From SCRA01 sp035533275 (GTDB taxonomy: Bacteria > Vulcanimicrobiota > Vulcanimicrobiia > Vulcanimicrobiales > SCRA01), in NCBI GenBank assembly GCA_035533275.1, contig DATLUD010000050.1, positions 1 through 33,651 of the forward strand: a stretch of DNA of 33,651 bases, given 5' to 3'. The position numbers and the translations under genes are program-made. Position 1 is the stretch's first letter; every line of letters starts with the position of its first letter. Shown here one piece after another: positions 6,366 to 13,561 of the stretch. Below the pieces are notes generated by a model, which saw only the letters and a program-made list of their open reading frames with translations, was not told where the DNA came from and did no database searches.

Positions 6366-8477
6366 CTACGCCAAGGCTTGCTCGAACGGGAGACTCCGCA
6401 CCCGCTTGCCCGTGGCGGCGAAGACGGCGTTGGCCACGGCGGGGGCGAGCGGTGGGGTTCCCAGCTCGCCGATGCCCGTTGGATCCTCTCGGCTCGGGAC
6501 GATGTGCACCTCGATGGCCGGGGCCTCGCTCATCCGCAGGATCGCATAGTCGGAGAAGTTGTGCTCGGAGACCCGCCCGTTCTTCAGCGTGATCTGCTCC
6601 GCGAGCGCCGCCGAGAGGGCGTAGATGACGGCGCTCTCCACCTGAGCCGTGACGATCGCCGGGTTGATGACGATGCCGACGTCCACGGCCATGACCACGC
6701 GGCGCACCTTAGGCCGGCTCCCCGCCATGGTGACCTCGGCCACCAGCGCGCCGACGCTGCCGTTCCAGACGCTGAGCGCCAGGCCGCGATGGACGCCGGC
6801 TTGGGCGGGCCGCCCCCAACCCGCGCGCTCCGCCGCGAGGCGGAGCACCGCCGCGGCGCGCGGGGCACCGCCGAGCATGGCAAGGCGAAACGCGAGCGGG
6901 TCCGTGCGCGCGGCGTGCGCCAGCTCGTCGATGAAGGTCTCGGTGACGAAGGTGTTCCAATTCGCGCCGGGGGCGCGCCAGAATCCGACGGGAATGCCGT
7001 GGTCCTGCTCCACGTAGCCGGCGTAAAAGTTGGGGATCTCGTACAAGAGGTTCGCGGCTCCGTTGACCGCGGTGGGATCGGCGCGGTCTCCCACGCCTCC
7101 GGGAATGAAGGTCCGCATGATCGACGCCGAGACCACCGTGTGCGAGAGCGCGATCAACGTGCCGCGGTCATCCAGCACGCCGCGCACCACGTTGAGGCTC
7201 ATCGGCCGGTAGAAGTCGTGCTGGATGTCGTCTTCGCGGCTCCACGTGACCTGCACGGGGGCGCGCATGGCCTTCGAGATCTCGACGGCGTCCTCGACGT
7301 AGTCCACGTTGTTCCGGCGTCCGAAGCCTCCGCCCAAGTAGGTGGTCCGCAACGTGCAGCGCTCGAGCGGCAGACCGGTCACGCGCGCCGCCGCCTGCTG
7401 GGCCCGGGTCTGCGACTGCGTCGGCGCCCAGACCTCGCAGCGGTCGCCCCGCACGTCGGCCGTCGCGTTCATCGGCTCCATCGCGGCGTGGGCGAGGAAG
7501 GGTCCACGATAGGTCGCCTCGATCACCGTGCCCGTGGCGTGCTCCACATCGCCCACGCGCTTGGCGACGCGTGCCGATCCGCGAGCCAGACGCTCCGCCT
7601 CGGCGAAGAGGCCGGCGCTGTCCAGGTGCGCATTGGCGCCTTCGTCCCAGGTGATCTCGAGGGCGTCCTTGCCGCTGAGGGCGGCCCACGTGTTGCCGGC
7701 TACCACCGCGACGCCGGAGGAGATCCGCACGACGTCCTTGACGCCGGGTACGGCCTTGGCCTTGGCGGCGTCGAACGTCTTGAGCGATCCGCCGAAGACG
7801 GGGCAGCGCGCCACCGCCGCGTAGAGCATGCCCGGCAGGCGCACGTCGATGCCGAAGCGGGCCGTGCCGTCGACTTTGGCCGGGAGGTCGAGGCGCGTCT
7901 GCTGCTTGCCGATGAGCGTGAAGCGGTCGGGCGTCTTGAGGGGCACGTTTGCCGGCACCGGAAGCGTTGCCGCCGCGGATGCCAGGCTCCCGTACGTCGC
8001 GCTCCGGCCCGACGACGCATGGTACACCATGCCCGCGCGCGTGGTGCAGCTGCCTGGGTCGACGCTCCAGCGCTTGGCCGCCGCGGAGACCAGCATCGCG
8101 CGCGCGGTGGCGCCGGCGGTGCGCATCTGCATCCACGAGTGCTCGACGCTCGTGCTCCCGCCCGTGCTCATCTGACGTGAGAATGGATCGTTGTACTTGG
8201 CGTCGGCGACGGCGAACTCCACGCGAACGCGCTCGAAGGGCGCGTCCAGCTCGTCGGCGAGGATGGTGGGCAAGCCGGTTGCGATGCCCTGTCCCATCTC
8301 GGACTTGCCGAGGTAGACGGTGACGTCGCCGTCGGGATCGATGCGGACCCAGGCGTTGGGCTCGAAGGCCTGGGCGTCCGCAGCCCCGCACGCGGGGAGT
8401 TGGACGCCGAGCGTCAATCCGGCGCCCAGGGCCGACGTCAAGCGGATGAAGCGGGCGCGGGAGAGCTGAGCTGGCAT
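6366..8477 (-). CDS. xanthine-dehydrogenase-family molybdopterin subunit (isoquinoline 1-oxidoreductase beta-like)
   Basis: 703 residues. The N terminus (SRARFIRLTSALGAGLTLG) looks like a degenerate twin-arginine signal (RAR instead of RRx), followed by a possible lipobox-like LPAC. The body shows IorB-type molybdenum hydroxylase motifs: SEMGQGIATGLPTILADEL near the start, GGSTSVEHSW, the LGGGFGRRNNVDYVEDAVEISK segment and the C-terminal GIGELGTPPLAPAVANA with the catalytic-type Glu. Such enzymes hydroxylate N-heterocycles or oxidise aldehydes using Mo-cytosine dinucleotide. The gene begins 4 nt after the 2Fe-2S subunit. No FAD subunit is present, as expected for the IorAB branch, whose electrons normally go to a cytochrome; none is encoded here. 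The substrate is unknown. Confidence 0.9.
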   Translation of the reverse strand: MPAQLSRARFIRLTSALGAGLTLGVQLPACGAADAQAFEPNAWVRIDPDGDVTVYLGKSEMGQGIATGLPTILADELDAPFERVRVEFAVADAKYNDPFSRQMSTGGSTSVEHSWMQMRTAGATARAMLVSAAAKRWSVDPGSCTTRAGMVYHASSGRSATYGSLASAAATLPVPANVPLKTPDRFTLIGKQQTRLDLPAKVDGTARFGIDVRLPGMLYAAVARCPVFGGSLKTFDAAKAKAVPGVKDVVRISSGVAVVAGNTWAALSGKDALEITWDEGANAHLDSAGLFAEAERLARGSARVAKRVGDVEHATGTVIEATYRGPFLAHAAMEPMNATADVRGDRCEVWAPTQSQTRAQQAAARVTGLPLERCTLRTTYLGGGFGRRNNVDYVEDAVEISKAMRAPVQVTWSREDDIQHDFYRPMSLNVVRGVLDDRGTLIALSHTVVSASIMRTFIPGGVGDRADPTAVNGAANLLYEIPNFYAGYVEQDHGIPVGFWRAPGANWNTFVTETFIDELAHAARTDPLAFRLAMLGGAPRAAAVLRLAAERAGWGRPAQAGVHRGLALSVWNGSVGALVAEVTMAGSRPKVRRVVMAVDVGIVINPAIVTAQVESAVIYALSAALAEQITLKNGRVSEHNFSDYAILRMSEAPAIEVHIVPSREDPTGIGELGTPPLAPAVANAVFAATGKRVRSLPFEQALA

Positions 8478-8481
8478 GGCG

Positions 8482-8931
8482 CTACGCCTCCGCGGCGGCG
8501 CGGTGGATCGCCGCCCGGATGCGCAGATACGTTCCGCATCGGCACAGATTGGTCATCGCTTGATCGATCTCGGCGTCGCTGGGCTTCGGATTCTTCGCCA
8601 AGAGCGCCGCGGCCGTCATGAGCTGTCCCGGCTGGCAGTAGCCGCACTGCGGCACCTGCTCCGCGATCCACGCGCGCTGCAGCGCCTGGCCGCCGTCGCG
8701 CGAGAGACCTTCGATGGTGGTGATCTCGCGGCCAACGGCCTGCGAGACGGAGAGCGTGCACGAGCGAACGGCGGCGCCGTCGAGATGCACGGCGCACGTG
8801 CCGCAGATGCCGGCCCCGCAGCCGAACTTGGTGCCGGTCAGGCCGACGACGTCGCGCAGGACCCACAGCAGGGGCATCTGCCCGGGGACGTCGACGTCGT
8901 GCCGCTGCCGGTTGATCGAGAGCGTGAACAT
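8482..8931 (-). CDS. 2Fe-2S subunit of the molybdenum hydroxylase (isoquinoline 1-oxidoreductase alpha-like)
   Basis: 149 residues from the ATG at 8931, which has GGAGGG about 8 nt upstream; the longer open frame is not needed. Two [2Fe-2S] clusters are visible: the plant-type site with Cys38, Cys43, Cys46 and Cys58 (FGCGAGICGTC ... RSC) and the helical site with Cys96, Cys99, Cys130 and Cys132 (CGYCQPG ... CRCGTY). It carries electrons from the Mo centre of the neighbouring large subunit to an external acceptor. It is the first gene of the minus-strand operon; the 188 nt upstream are shared with the divergent gene at 9120. Confidence 0.93.
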   Translation of the reverse strand: MFTLSINRQRHDVDVPGQMPLLWVLRDVVGLTGTKFGCGAGICGTCAVHLDGAAVRSCTLSVSQAVGREITTIEGLSRDGGQALQRAWIAEQVPQCGYCQPGQLMTAAALLAKNPKPSDAEIDQAMTNLCRCGTYLRIRAAIHRAAAEA

Positions 8932-9043
8932 ACGGGACCCTCCGCACAGCCTGGCGTTCTTGTACCCGGAACCGAGGCGCTGAGCCGGCGAGAGAGACGC
9001 CGTGCATGCCCGGTAGGGAAGCGGCTCGTTGCACGGGCGCGCG

Positions 9044-9086
9044 CTGAGAATTCCGTGAGAACCGCCGGTGCCGCGAGGATTCTCAG
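9044..9086. repeat. 8-bp inverted repeat in divergent intergenic region
   Basis: CTGAGAAT (9044-9051) and ATTCTCAG (9079-9086) are perfect reverse complements separated by 27 nt, between the iorA-like gene and the divergent secreted-protein gene. Placement suits a regulator site or a stem in a leader RNA. The repeat is seen directly; its role is inferred. Confidence 0.4.
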
Positions 9087-9107
9087 GCACTTCCATGGCC
9101 GCGCGAG

Positions 9108-9113
9108 TATGAT
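9108..9113 (+). promoter_or_regulatory. candidate -10 element for a leaderless transcript
   Basis: TATGAT differs from the sigma-70 -10 consensus by one base. A start site 6-7 nt downstream would fall on the ATG at 9120, so the mRNA would be leaderless. No convincing -35 hexamer is seen at 16-18 nt upstream, which lowers confidence. Confidence 0.4.
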
Positions 9114-9119
9114 GGAGGC

Positions 9120-9752
9120 ATGGTCAACACATTTCGCGCCGCTCGCGCCGCGCTCGCGGCGGCGAGCCTCGCCTTCATCGCCTCGCCGCTCGCGGCTTCG
9201 GCTCAAGAGCCGCCGTCGTACGCGCAGCCCGGCGTTCCTAGCTATGCCAGCCAAGACGAGCAGATCCACGGTCGGATCATCTCCTTCGACGGGGGCTACC
9301 ATCTGCAGGTCCGCGACGACCGCGGGTACGTCGACAACGTGGAGCTGCACCAGGGGACCGTCATCAATCCCACGGGGCTGACGCTCGCACCCGGCATGGT
9401 CGTCTCGATCAACGGCTACAACGCGGGGCCGTATTTCGCGGCCAACGAGATCGACACGCCATACGTCTTCTACGGCGCGGTGCCGTACTACGTCGGCCAC
9501 CCGTGGTACTACTACGGGTCGAGCGTCTCGCTGAGCTTCTTCTTCGGGAACACGGGCTGGTGGCACGGTGCCTACTACGCGCACCCGATCCGCGTGTACC
9601 GCGGGGTGCGGGTCTATGAGCGGCCTGTCGGCGTCTACCGCGGGGGCGAGTGGCACGGGCGCGACTACGTGGCCCCACGCGAGCGCGGCGGCTACTACCC
9701 GGGACGAGATCGGCGCCGCCCGGACGACAGGCACGACCGCCGCCACCACTGA
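9120..9752 (+). CDS. secreted protein of unknown function with Tyr/Arg/His-rich C terminus
   Basis: 210 residues. A clear signal peptide (cleavage likely after Ala28, ASA|QE) is followed by a compact domain (about 47-115: IHGRIISFDGGYHLQVRDDRGYVDNVELHQGTV-type sequence with alternating beta strands) that looks like a small OB-like beta barrel. From about 118 the chain is rich in Tyr, Gly and Trp, then Arg, His and Asp, and it ends in a basic disordered tail (RRRPDDRHDRRHH). GGAGG sits only a couple of bases before the ATG, too close for a normal Shine-Dalgarno, whereas a TATGAT box fits leaderless initiation. It has no linked partner gene. I do not recognise a named family; envelope location is inferred from the signal peptide. 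Confidence 0.75.
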   Translation: MVNTFRAARAALAAASLAFIASPLAASAQEPPSYAQPGVPSYASQDEQIHGRIISFDGGYHLQVRDDRGYVDNVELHQGTVINPTGLTLAPGMVVSINGYNAGPYFAANEIDTPYVFYGAVPYYVGHPWYYYGSSVSLSFFFGNTGWWHGAYYAHPIRVYRGVRVYERPVGVYRGGEWHGRDYVAPRERGGYYPGRDRRRPDDRHDRRHH

Positions 9753-9773
9753 GGTCCGTGGCATCCCGTCTAG

Positions 9774-9929
9774 GTCGCGCGCGCTCGTCGCCCGTCAGAT
9801 CGCGGGTGCCGGCGCGGGCGCTCTGCACTCGGCGAAGAGCTGCGCGAGTACCTGGCCGCACGGCATCAGGTGCTTCCAGAGCGGCTCATCGCCGAGATGT
9901 TCGGCGCGCTGGGTGAGCGGGAGCGATGA
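9774..9929 (+). pseudogene. short decayed coding fragment
   Basis: Between the genes at 9752 and 10063 one plus-strand frame, open from about 9774 to TGA at 9927-9929, encodes a protein-like tail, LGEELREYLAARHQVLPERL and onward to ALGERER. It has amphipathic composition but no start codon or upstream domain. It reads like the end of a degraded gene; the family is not recognised. The rest of this roughly 310-nt gap holds only the inverted repeats listed separately. Confidence 0.25.
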
Positions 9930-9939
9930 TCGCAAAGAG

Positions 9940-9978
9940 GGAACGCCGCTTCCGCCCTCTTGGCCTCCGCGGCGTTCC
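9940..9978. repeat. 10-bp perfect inverted repeat
   Basis: GGAACGCCGC (9940-9949) and GCGGCGTTCC (9969-9978), 19 nt apart, lie downstream of both the plus-strand fragment and the minus-strand small operon. It could be a hairpin that stops transcription or a remnant of a mobile-element end. No T-rich run follows. Confidence 0.4.
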
Positions 9979-10014
9979 GCCCGCAGCGCCAGCCGAAAGG
10001 GAACGACTGGCGAC

Positions 10015-10044
10015 AGAGGGACGCGCTGGGGCTGGCATCCCTCT
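10015..10044 (-). terminator. stem-loop downstream of the small minus-strand operon
   Basis: AGAGGGA (10015-10021) pairs with TCCCTCT (10038-10044). It begins about 19 nt past the stop of the 81-residue gene when read on the minus strand, the expected place for a terminator, but lacks a strong U tract. Confidence 0.35.
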
Positions 10045-10062
10045 CCGTGCTGAGGAGTCGAC

Positions 10063-10308
10063 TCAACCGGCCGTCGAGCCGTCCCCCTCAATGCGCTGCT
10101 TGATGCGCTCGTAGAGCTGATCCACGTTATGGCGAAAGGTCAGCGCCATGTGCTCCACGGGCGTGCCTCGGGCGGCGACGCAGATCTCCTCTGCGAGCGC
10201 CGCGAAGACACCGGTCACGATCCGATCGTCGGGCATCCGGAGATTGTTGCGATGCACGTTCCGTGCGTGCGCGATCTCCTCTTCGATCTGGCGATAGGTC
10301 ATGCGCAT
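10063..10308 (-). CDS. small hypothetical protein, 81 residues
   Basis: The start chosen is the ATG at 10308 because AGGAGGT lies 8 nt before it; a second ATG two codons on (10302) is possible. The product begins MRMTYRQIEEEIAHARNVHR and continues as a mostly helical, charged protein with no Cys cluster, signal peptide or membrane segment. It starts 13 nt after the stop of the zinc-ribbon gene, whose end contains its ribosome binding site, so the two form an operon. I do not recognise the family; the good ribosome binding site and protein-like composition argue that it is real. Confidence 0.6.
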   Translation of the reverse strand: MRMTYRQIEEEIAHARNVHRNNLRMPDDRIVTGVFAALAEEICVAARGTPVEHMALTFRHNVDQLYERIKQRIEGDGSTAG

Positions 10309-10321
10309 GGGGAAGCACCTC

Positions 10322-10597
10322 CTATGCTTGCGCTGGCTTCGGGTCGCCGCTGGTCGGGTTAGCCGGGCCGTCGCCGTGCGCCGTATCGAGAGGGCCCACG
10401 AGGCCATCGAGGACCATGTCGACGGCTCGCTCAGCGAAATGGCGCAACATCTCGGTATGCCAGAGGTGGCCGACGATGGCTTCGCACTCGGCGCACCAGA
10501 GCACGTAGATGTCATAGCTCAGGCCCTCGACGGGAAGCATCCGGCCCTTGAGCTTCGCTGGCTGGCCACACTGGGGGCAACGCGGTCCGTCACTCAT
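10322..10597 (-). CDS. small zinc-ribbon protein of unknown function
   Basis: 91 residues. Two CxxC pairs, Cys7/Cys10 (CPQCGQPAKLKGRM) and Cys35/Cys38 (LWCAECEAIVGH), are about 25 residues apart and form a likely structural zinc ribbon; a helical segment (MLRHFAERAVDMVLDGL) and a loose Pro/Gly-rich tail follow. GAGGG stands about 6 nt before the ATG. It is the first gene of a two-gene minus-strand operon and has three GGTAAAG repeats in its upstream region. Zinc ribbons of this size act in nucleic-acid or protein binding; nothing more specific can be said. Confidence 0.65.
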   Translation of the reverse strand: MSDGPRCPQCGQPAKLKGRMLPVEGLSYDIYVLWCAECEAIVGHLWHTEMLRHFAERAVDMVLDGLVGPLDTAHGDGPANPTSGDPKPAQA

Positions 10598-10610
10598 CTA
10601 CACCCTCTAA

Positions 10611-10670
10611 GGTAAAGACTCGGCAAGTGGCCAAGCGACCGGAACCCATTTCGGTAAAGGTATGGTAAAG
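10611..10670. repeat. three GGTAAAG direct repeats, helically phased, upstream of zinc-ribbon operon
   Basis: GGTAAAG occurs at 10611-10617, 10653-10659 and 10664-10670 (CTTTACC on the operon's coding strand). Start-to-start spacings are 42 and 11 bp, near four and one turns of B-DNA, so all copies face the same side. Such an AT-richer heptamer three times in 60 bp is striking in this GC-rich sequence and would suit an activator or repressor site for the gene starting at 10597. Confidence 0.5.
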
Positions 10671-10825
10671 CTGATGCTTGGAGCGTTATGGGCACTGGAA
10701 GCGAGGCGCGACGGGCCGATAATCGGACGCTCTGGTATTCGGGCTCGTCGGGGGATGAGGCCTAGCGACGCCTCCGCCCCGGCAGCCAGGGCTCCGTTCG
10801 GCTGCCGCCATGCCAAGCGCATTGA

Positions 10826-10990
10826 TGGCGGCGTCGAACGCACGGCGGATCCCGCGCTCGCGTCGCCGACCTGCTCGAGGCCGATCGCGCGACCCTGCGC
10901 GAGGTGCTGCACGCGATCATCGCCGAGGTGCGGTGCGATTTCGTCGGCGGACAGCTGCAGCTCGTGGTTCGTCTGCCATCGCCGGAGATG
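10826..10990 (+). pseudogene. possible remnant of a serine recombinase C terminus
   Basis: A plus-strand frame open only after the TGA at 10823 encodes DLLEADRATLREVLHAIIAE followed by VRCDFVGGQLQLVVRLP. The pattern (a helix ending in LLxxxxxxxRxVL, then strands ending in LRLP) resembles the C-terminal end of large serine recombinases. There is no start codon and no catalytic domain, and the frame runs into the terminator of the adjacent tRNA. I infer a decayed integrase fragment beside the initiator tRNA; the match is by eye and could be chance. The rest of 10671-10993 shows nothing else I can support. Confidence 0.35.
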
Positions 10991-10993
10991 AAG

Positions 10994-11022
10994 AGAGGCA
11001 CGACTGGTAAGGTCGTGCCTCT
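10994..11022 (-). terminator. intrinsic terminator of the initiator tRNA gene
   Basis: AGAGGCACGAC (10994-11004) and GTCGTGCCTCT (11012-11022) form a perfect 11-bp stem with a 7-nt loop, starting 3 nt after the tRNA CCA end when read on the minus strand and followed by CTTCATCT. Confidence 0.8.
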
Positions 11023-11025
11023 AGG

Positions 11026-11102
<77 letters not shown>

Positions 11103-11116
11103 GCGGAACGTACCGT

Positions 11117-11145
11117 ATTGTACCCGACTTACGCCGGAGGGTCAA
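11117..11145 (-). promoter_or_regulatory. sigma-70-type promoter of tRNA-fMet
   Basis: On the minus strand TTGACC (11145-11140) and TACAAT (11122-11117) are separated by exactly 17 nt; each hexamer differs from consensus by one base. The expected start site, about 11110, is some 8 nt before the mature tRNA 5' end. Confidence 0.8.
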
Positions 11146-11153
11146 CCCTCCGG
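11134..11153 (-). terminator. hairpin after the outer-membrane protein gene, overlapping the tRNA promoter
   Basis: CCGGAGGG (11134-11141) and CCCTCCGG (11146-11153) form a perfect 8-bp stem with loop TCAA, 22 nt past the stop of the minus-strand membrane protein gene. The -35 hexamer of the tRNA promoter lies in its loop. Little T follows. Confidence 0.5.
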
Positions 11154-11175
11154 GCACACGCGCTCGTGCGCGCGT

Positions 11176-11793
11176 TCAGAAGTGCACGCCGAGCGCGAAG
11201 TACGGGTAGGTCAAGACGGTGCGCGTGTCAGGGAGCGCGCAATGGCCTTGCGCGTCGCACAGTTGCCCCGCCGGCGATGCGAAGAGCGCCATTACGCCGG
11301 CCTCCAATTGGCCGACGCTCCCAAGAGGCAAGCGGATGCCGAGCTCGGCGGTCGGGCCATTGGCGTCGCTCGACCCGCTGCCCGCGGTGCCGAACCCCGC
11401 GAAGTTGATCGTGTGGTAGTCGCTGTGCTCCCAAGCGTAACCGGCACCCGCGTACAAGTCGAAGCGGCCGCGATACGTGCGCGAGAACGTCAGGCCCACC
11501 TGGAAGAAGTGGAAGCTCGTGTCGACCAGCGTGCTCGGGCGCGCCGGAACCGCCAGGCTGAAGCTGTCGGTCAGCGACGCCGCTCCGCGCACCTCGGCTC
11601 GCACGTCGTACCCGCCGAGGCCGGGAAGGTCGGCTTCCGCTTGGAGGCCGCTCGCCCAGGGTTGGAGGTCGGTGACCGGAGGGATCGCGAGGATCGAGAT
11701 GGTGGCCGCGGAGGCGGGCAGGGTCCACCCAAACAGGCACAGCGTGAGCGCCAGGGCCGCGGCTAACGGAAAGGCGGGCGCACGAGAACGCAT
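11176..11793 (-). CDS. probable outer-membrane beta-barrel protein
   Basis: 205 residues. A signal peptide (about 1-29, ending LPASAA) precedes alternating hydrophobic/polar strands with aromatic girdles (FHFFQVGLTFSRTYRGRFDLY, YAGAGYAWEHSDYH, PTAELGIRLPLGSVGQLEAG) and the protein ends in ...YFALGVHF. A terminal Phe on an amphipathic strand is the classic signal for BAM-mediated insertion in diderm bacteria. A pair of Cys (QLCDAQGHC) may form a loop disulphide. No specific family is recognised; the small size suggests an 8-stranded OmpW- or OmpA-like barrel. It diverges from the adenosine deaminase gene with only 58 nt between starts. GGAG directly abuts the ATG. Confidence 0.7.
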   Translation of the reverse strand: MRSRAPAFPLAAALALTLCLFGWTLPASAATISILAIPPVTDLQPWASGLQAEADLPGLGGYDVRAEVRGAASLTDSFSLAVPARPSTLVDTSFHFFQVGLTFSRTYRGRFDLYAGAGYAWEHSDYHTINFAGFGTAGSGSSDANGPTAELGIRLPLGSVGQLEAGVMALFASPAGQLCDAQGHCALPDTRTVLTYPYFALGVHF

Positions 11794-11851
11794 CTCCGTG
11801 CCTACCTACGCCCGCAGGCGGTCGGGTGCCTGCAACGAAGCCCGCATCGCC

Positions 11852-12877
11852 ATGCCCGAAAGCCTACTCACGCTTCCCAAAGTCGAGCTGCACGTCCACC
11901 TCGAGGGTACCATCTCGCCTGAGCTGTTGATCGCGCTGGCCCATCGCCACGGCGTCGACCTGGGGGCGCGCCGGGGGCTCCCGCCGGAGGAGCTCTACCG
12001 CTTCGCGGACTTCCAAGAGTTCCTCCGCCTCTTCGCCGACGTCTGTGCCGCCCTGAGGGAGCCGCAGGACTACGGCGTCCTGGCCGCGGGCTACGCCCGC
12101 ACGGCGGCCGCCGAGGGTGTCCGCTACGCCGAGGTCTTCATCTCGCCCAGCGTCTGGACGTATTTCCACCGCGACCTCGACGTGCGCGCCGGGGTTGAGG
12201 AGATCCGCGCGGCGTTCGACCAGGAGGAGCGCCGCAGCGGCCTGGTGGTGCGCATGATCGCCGATCTGACCCGGAACTTCGGCCCGGAGCGCGGCGCGCA
12301 GACCCTGGCGTTGGCGGACTCGCTGCGGGACCTCGGGGTCGTGGGGATCGGCCTCGGCGGCGACGAGCGGCGTTTTCCCGCCCGGGACTTCACGGCCGTC
12401 TTCCTGCGCGCCAAGGAGCTGGGGCTGCATACCGTGGCCCACGCCGGGGAGGCCGAGGCCGCCTGGAGCGTCCGCGATGCGGTGGAGCTGCTCGGAGCCG
12501 AGCGCATCGGCCACGGCGTGAGCGCGGTCGAGGATCCCTCAGTCGTGGCGCTGCTGCTGGAGCGTGGGGTCGCGGTGGAGGTCTGCCCCACCTCCAACGA
12601 GCGCACCGGCGCTTGGCGCCCGAAGACGCCGCACCCGCTCGTCGCGCTCGACCGTGCCGGCGTCCCCGTAGTGATCGACTCCGACGATCCCGCGCTCTTC
12701 GGGACCACGCTCATCAACGAGTACGCGCGCGTCGCCGAGATGACCAGCCCGGAGGCCGTGCGCCGTTTCGCGCGCAACGCCGTCGCTCGGAGCTTCGCGG
12801 ACGAACCGCTCAAGCGCACCCTGCTGGCGTCGATCGACGCGCACGCGGGGGAGAGCACGGACACGGCGAAGGGATAA
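11852..12877 (+). CDS. adenosine deaminase (adenosine/adenine deaminase family)
   Basis: 341 residues from the ATG at 11852, giving the usual MPESLLTLPKVELHVHLEG opening; the open frame extends far upstream but without similarity. Metal and catalytic residues of the amidohydrolase fold are in place: His14 and His16 (HVHLEG), His197 with Glu200 (HAGE), His221 (GHG) and Asp278/Asp279 (DSDDPALF), plus the CPTSN motif (245-249). The enzyme deaminates adenosine or adenine in purine salvage in the cytoplasm. The IDSDDPALFGTTL ending is shared by bacterial adenosine and adenine deaminases, so the base-versus-nucleoside preference is open. No strong ribosome binding site is visible. It is followed after 3 nt by the DtxR-like regulator. 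Confidence 0.9.
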   Translation: MPESLLTLPKVELHVHLEGTISPELLIALAHRHGVDLGARRGLPPEELYRFADFQEFLRLFADVCAALREPQDYGVLAAGYARTAAAEGVRYAEVFISPSVWTYFHRDLDVRAGVEEIRAAFDQEERRSGLVVRMIADLTRNFGPERGAQTLALADSLRDLGVVGIGLGGDERRFPARDFTAVFLRAKELGLHTVAHAGEAEAAWSVRDAVELLGAERIGHGVSAVEDPSVVALLLERGVAVEVCPTSNERTGAWRPKTPHPLVALDRAGVPVVIDSDDPALFGTTLINEYARVAEMTSPEAVRRFARNAVARSFADEPLKRTLLASIDAHAGESTDTAKG

Positions 12878-12880
12878 GAC

Positions 12881-13561
12881 ATGCCGTCGGGTCACTCGCA
12901 CTTCGCGGAGAGCGTCGAAGAGTATTTGGAGGCGATCTACCGTCTGGAGCGCGAGGGCCCGGGCGTTACCACCTCCGGGCTCGCCAGCGAGCTAGGGGTC
13001 TCGCCGGCCAGCGTGAGCGGCTTCCTAAAGAAGCTGGCCGGAGAGGGCTTCCTCGAGCACGAGCCCCGCGGCACCGCCACGCTCACCCAGAAGGGCGCGG
13101 AGGTCGGGGCGCGCACCCTTCGGCGCCACCGTCTTGCCGAGCGCCTTCTCACCGACGTCCTCGGCATGGCGTGGGACGAGGTGCACGAGGAGGCCTGCCG
13201 CCTGGAGCACGCCATCTCCGGGCGCGTCGAGCGGCGATTGATGGAGTTCTTGGGAAACCCGAAGACCTGTCCCCACGGTCATCCGATTCCCGCCGAAGAC
13301 GGCAGCGAAGCCACGCTCGACGTCGCGCCGCTGGCGCAGGCGGAGCCCGGCGACGGGGTGAGGATAGCCGGCGTGACGGACGAAGTCCCCGAGATGCTGC
13401 GCTACCTGCGCGAGATCGGCTTGCTGCCCGGCGTAAGCGTTCACGTGGTGGAGAAGGCCCCTCTCGGCGGCCCGGTGACCATCGCCGTCGACGGCCGCCA
13501 GCACGCCATCAGCCTCGAGCTCGCTCGGACCATTCTGGTGGAGGTGCCGCCCTGCGCCTGA
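12881..13561 (+). CDS. DtxR/MntR-family metal-dependent transcriptional regulator
   Basis: 226 residues. An N-terminal winged helix (about 8-70: VEEYLEAIYRLE, LASELGVSPASVSGFLKKLAGEGFLEHEPRG) is followed by the helical dimerisation and metal-binding domain (RLAERLLTDVLGMAWDEVHEEACRLEHAIS, then CPHGHPIP around residue 128-135) and a C-terminal SH3/FeoA-like domain (about 150-226). This is the full-length DtxR/IdeR/MntR plan, which represses iron or manganese uptake genes when the metal is abundant. No transporter target is linked here. AAGGGA precedes the ATG. The rhomboid gene starts inside its 3' end. Confidence 0.92.
   Translation: MPSGHSHFAESVEEYLEAIYRLEREGPGVTTSGLASELGVSPASVSGFLKKLAGEGFLEHEPRGTATLTQKGAEVGARTLRRHRLAERLLTDVLGMAWDEVHEEACRLEHAISGRVERRLMEFLGNPKTCPHGHPIPAEDGSEATLDVAPLAQAEPGDGVRIAGVTDEVPEMLRYLREIGLLPGVSVHVVEKAPLGGPVTIAVDGRQHAISLELARTILVEVPPCA

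Noticed and set aside
6276..8180. 634-codon plus-strand frame opposite the molybdenum subunit
   Set aside because: Antisense of a well-supported gene; repetitive Arg/Gly/His composition.
9795..10091. 98-codon minus-strand frame
   Set aside because: Overlaps the stop of the 81-residue gene and crosses two inverted repeats; no start signals or recognisable features.
10662..10991. 109-codon plus-strand frame before the initiator tRNA
   Set aside because: Low-complexity Arg/Ser/Cys mix without a ribosome binding site; another frame here looks more protein-like (recombinase-like remnant).
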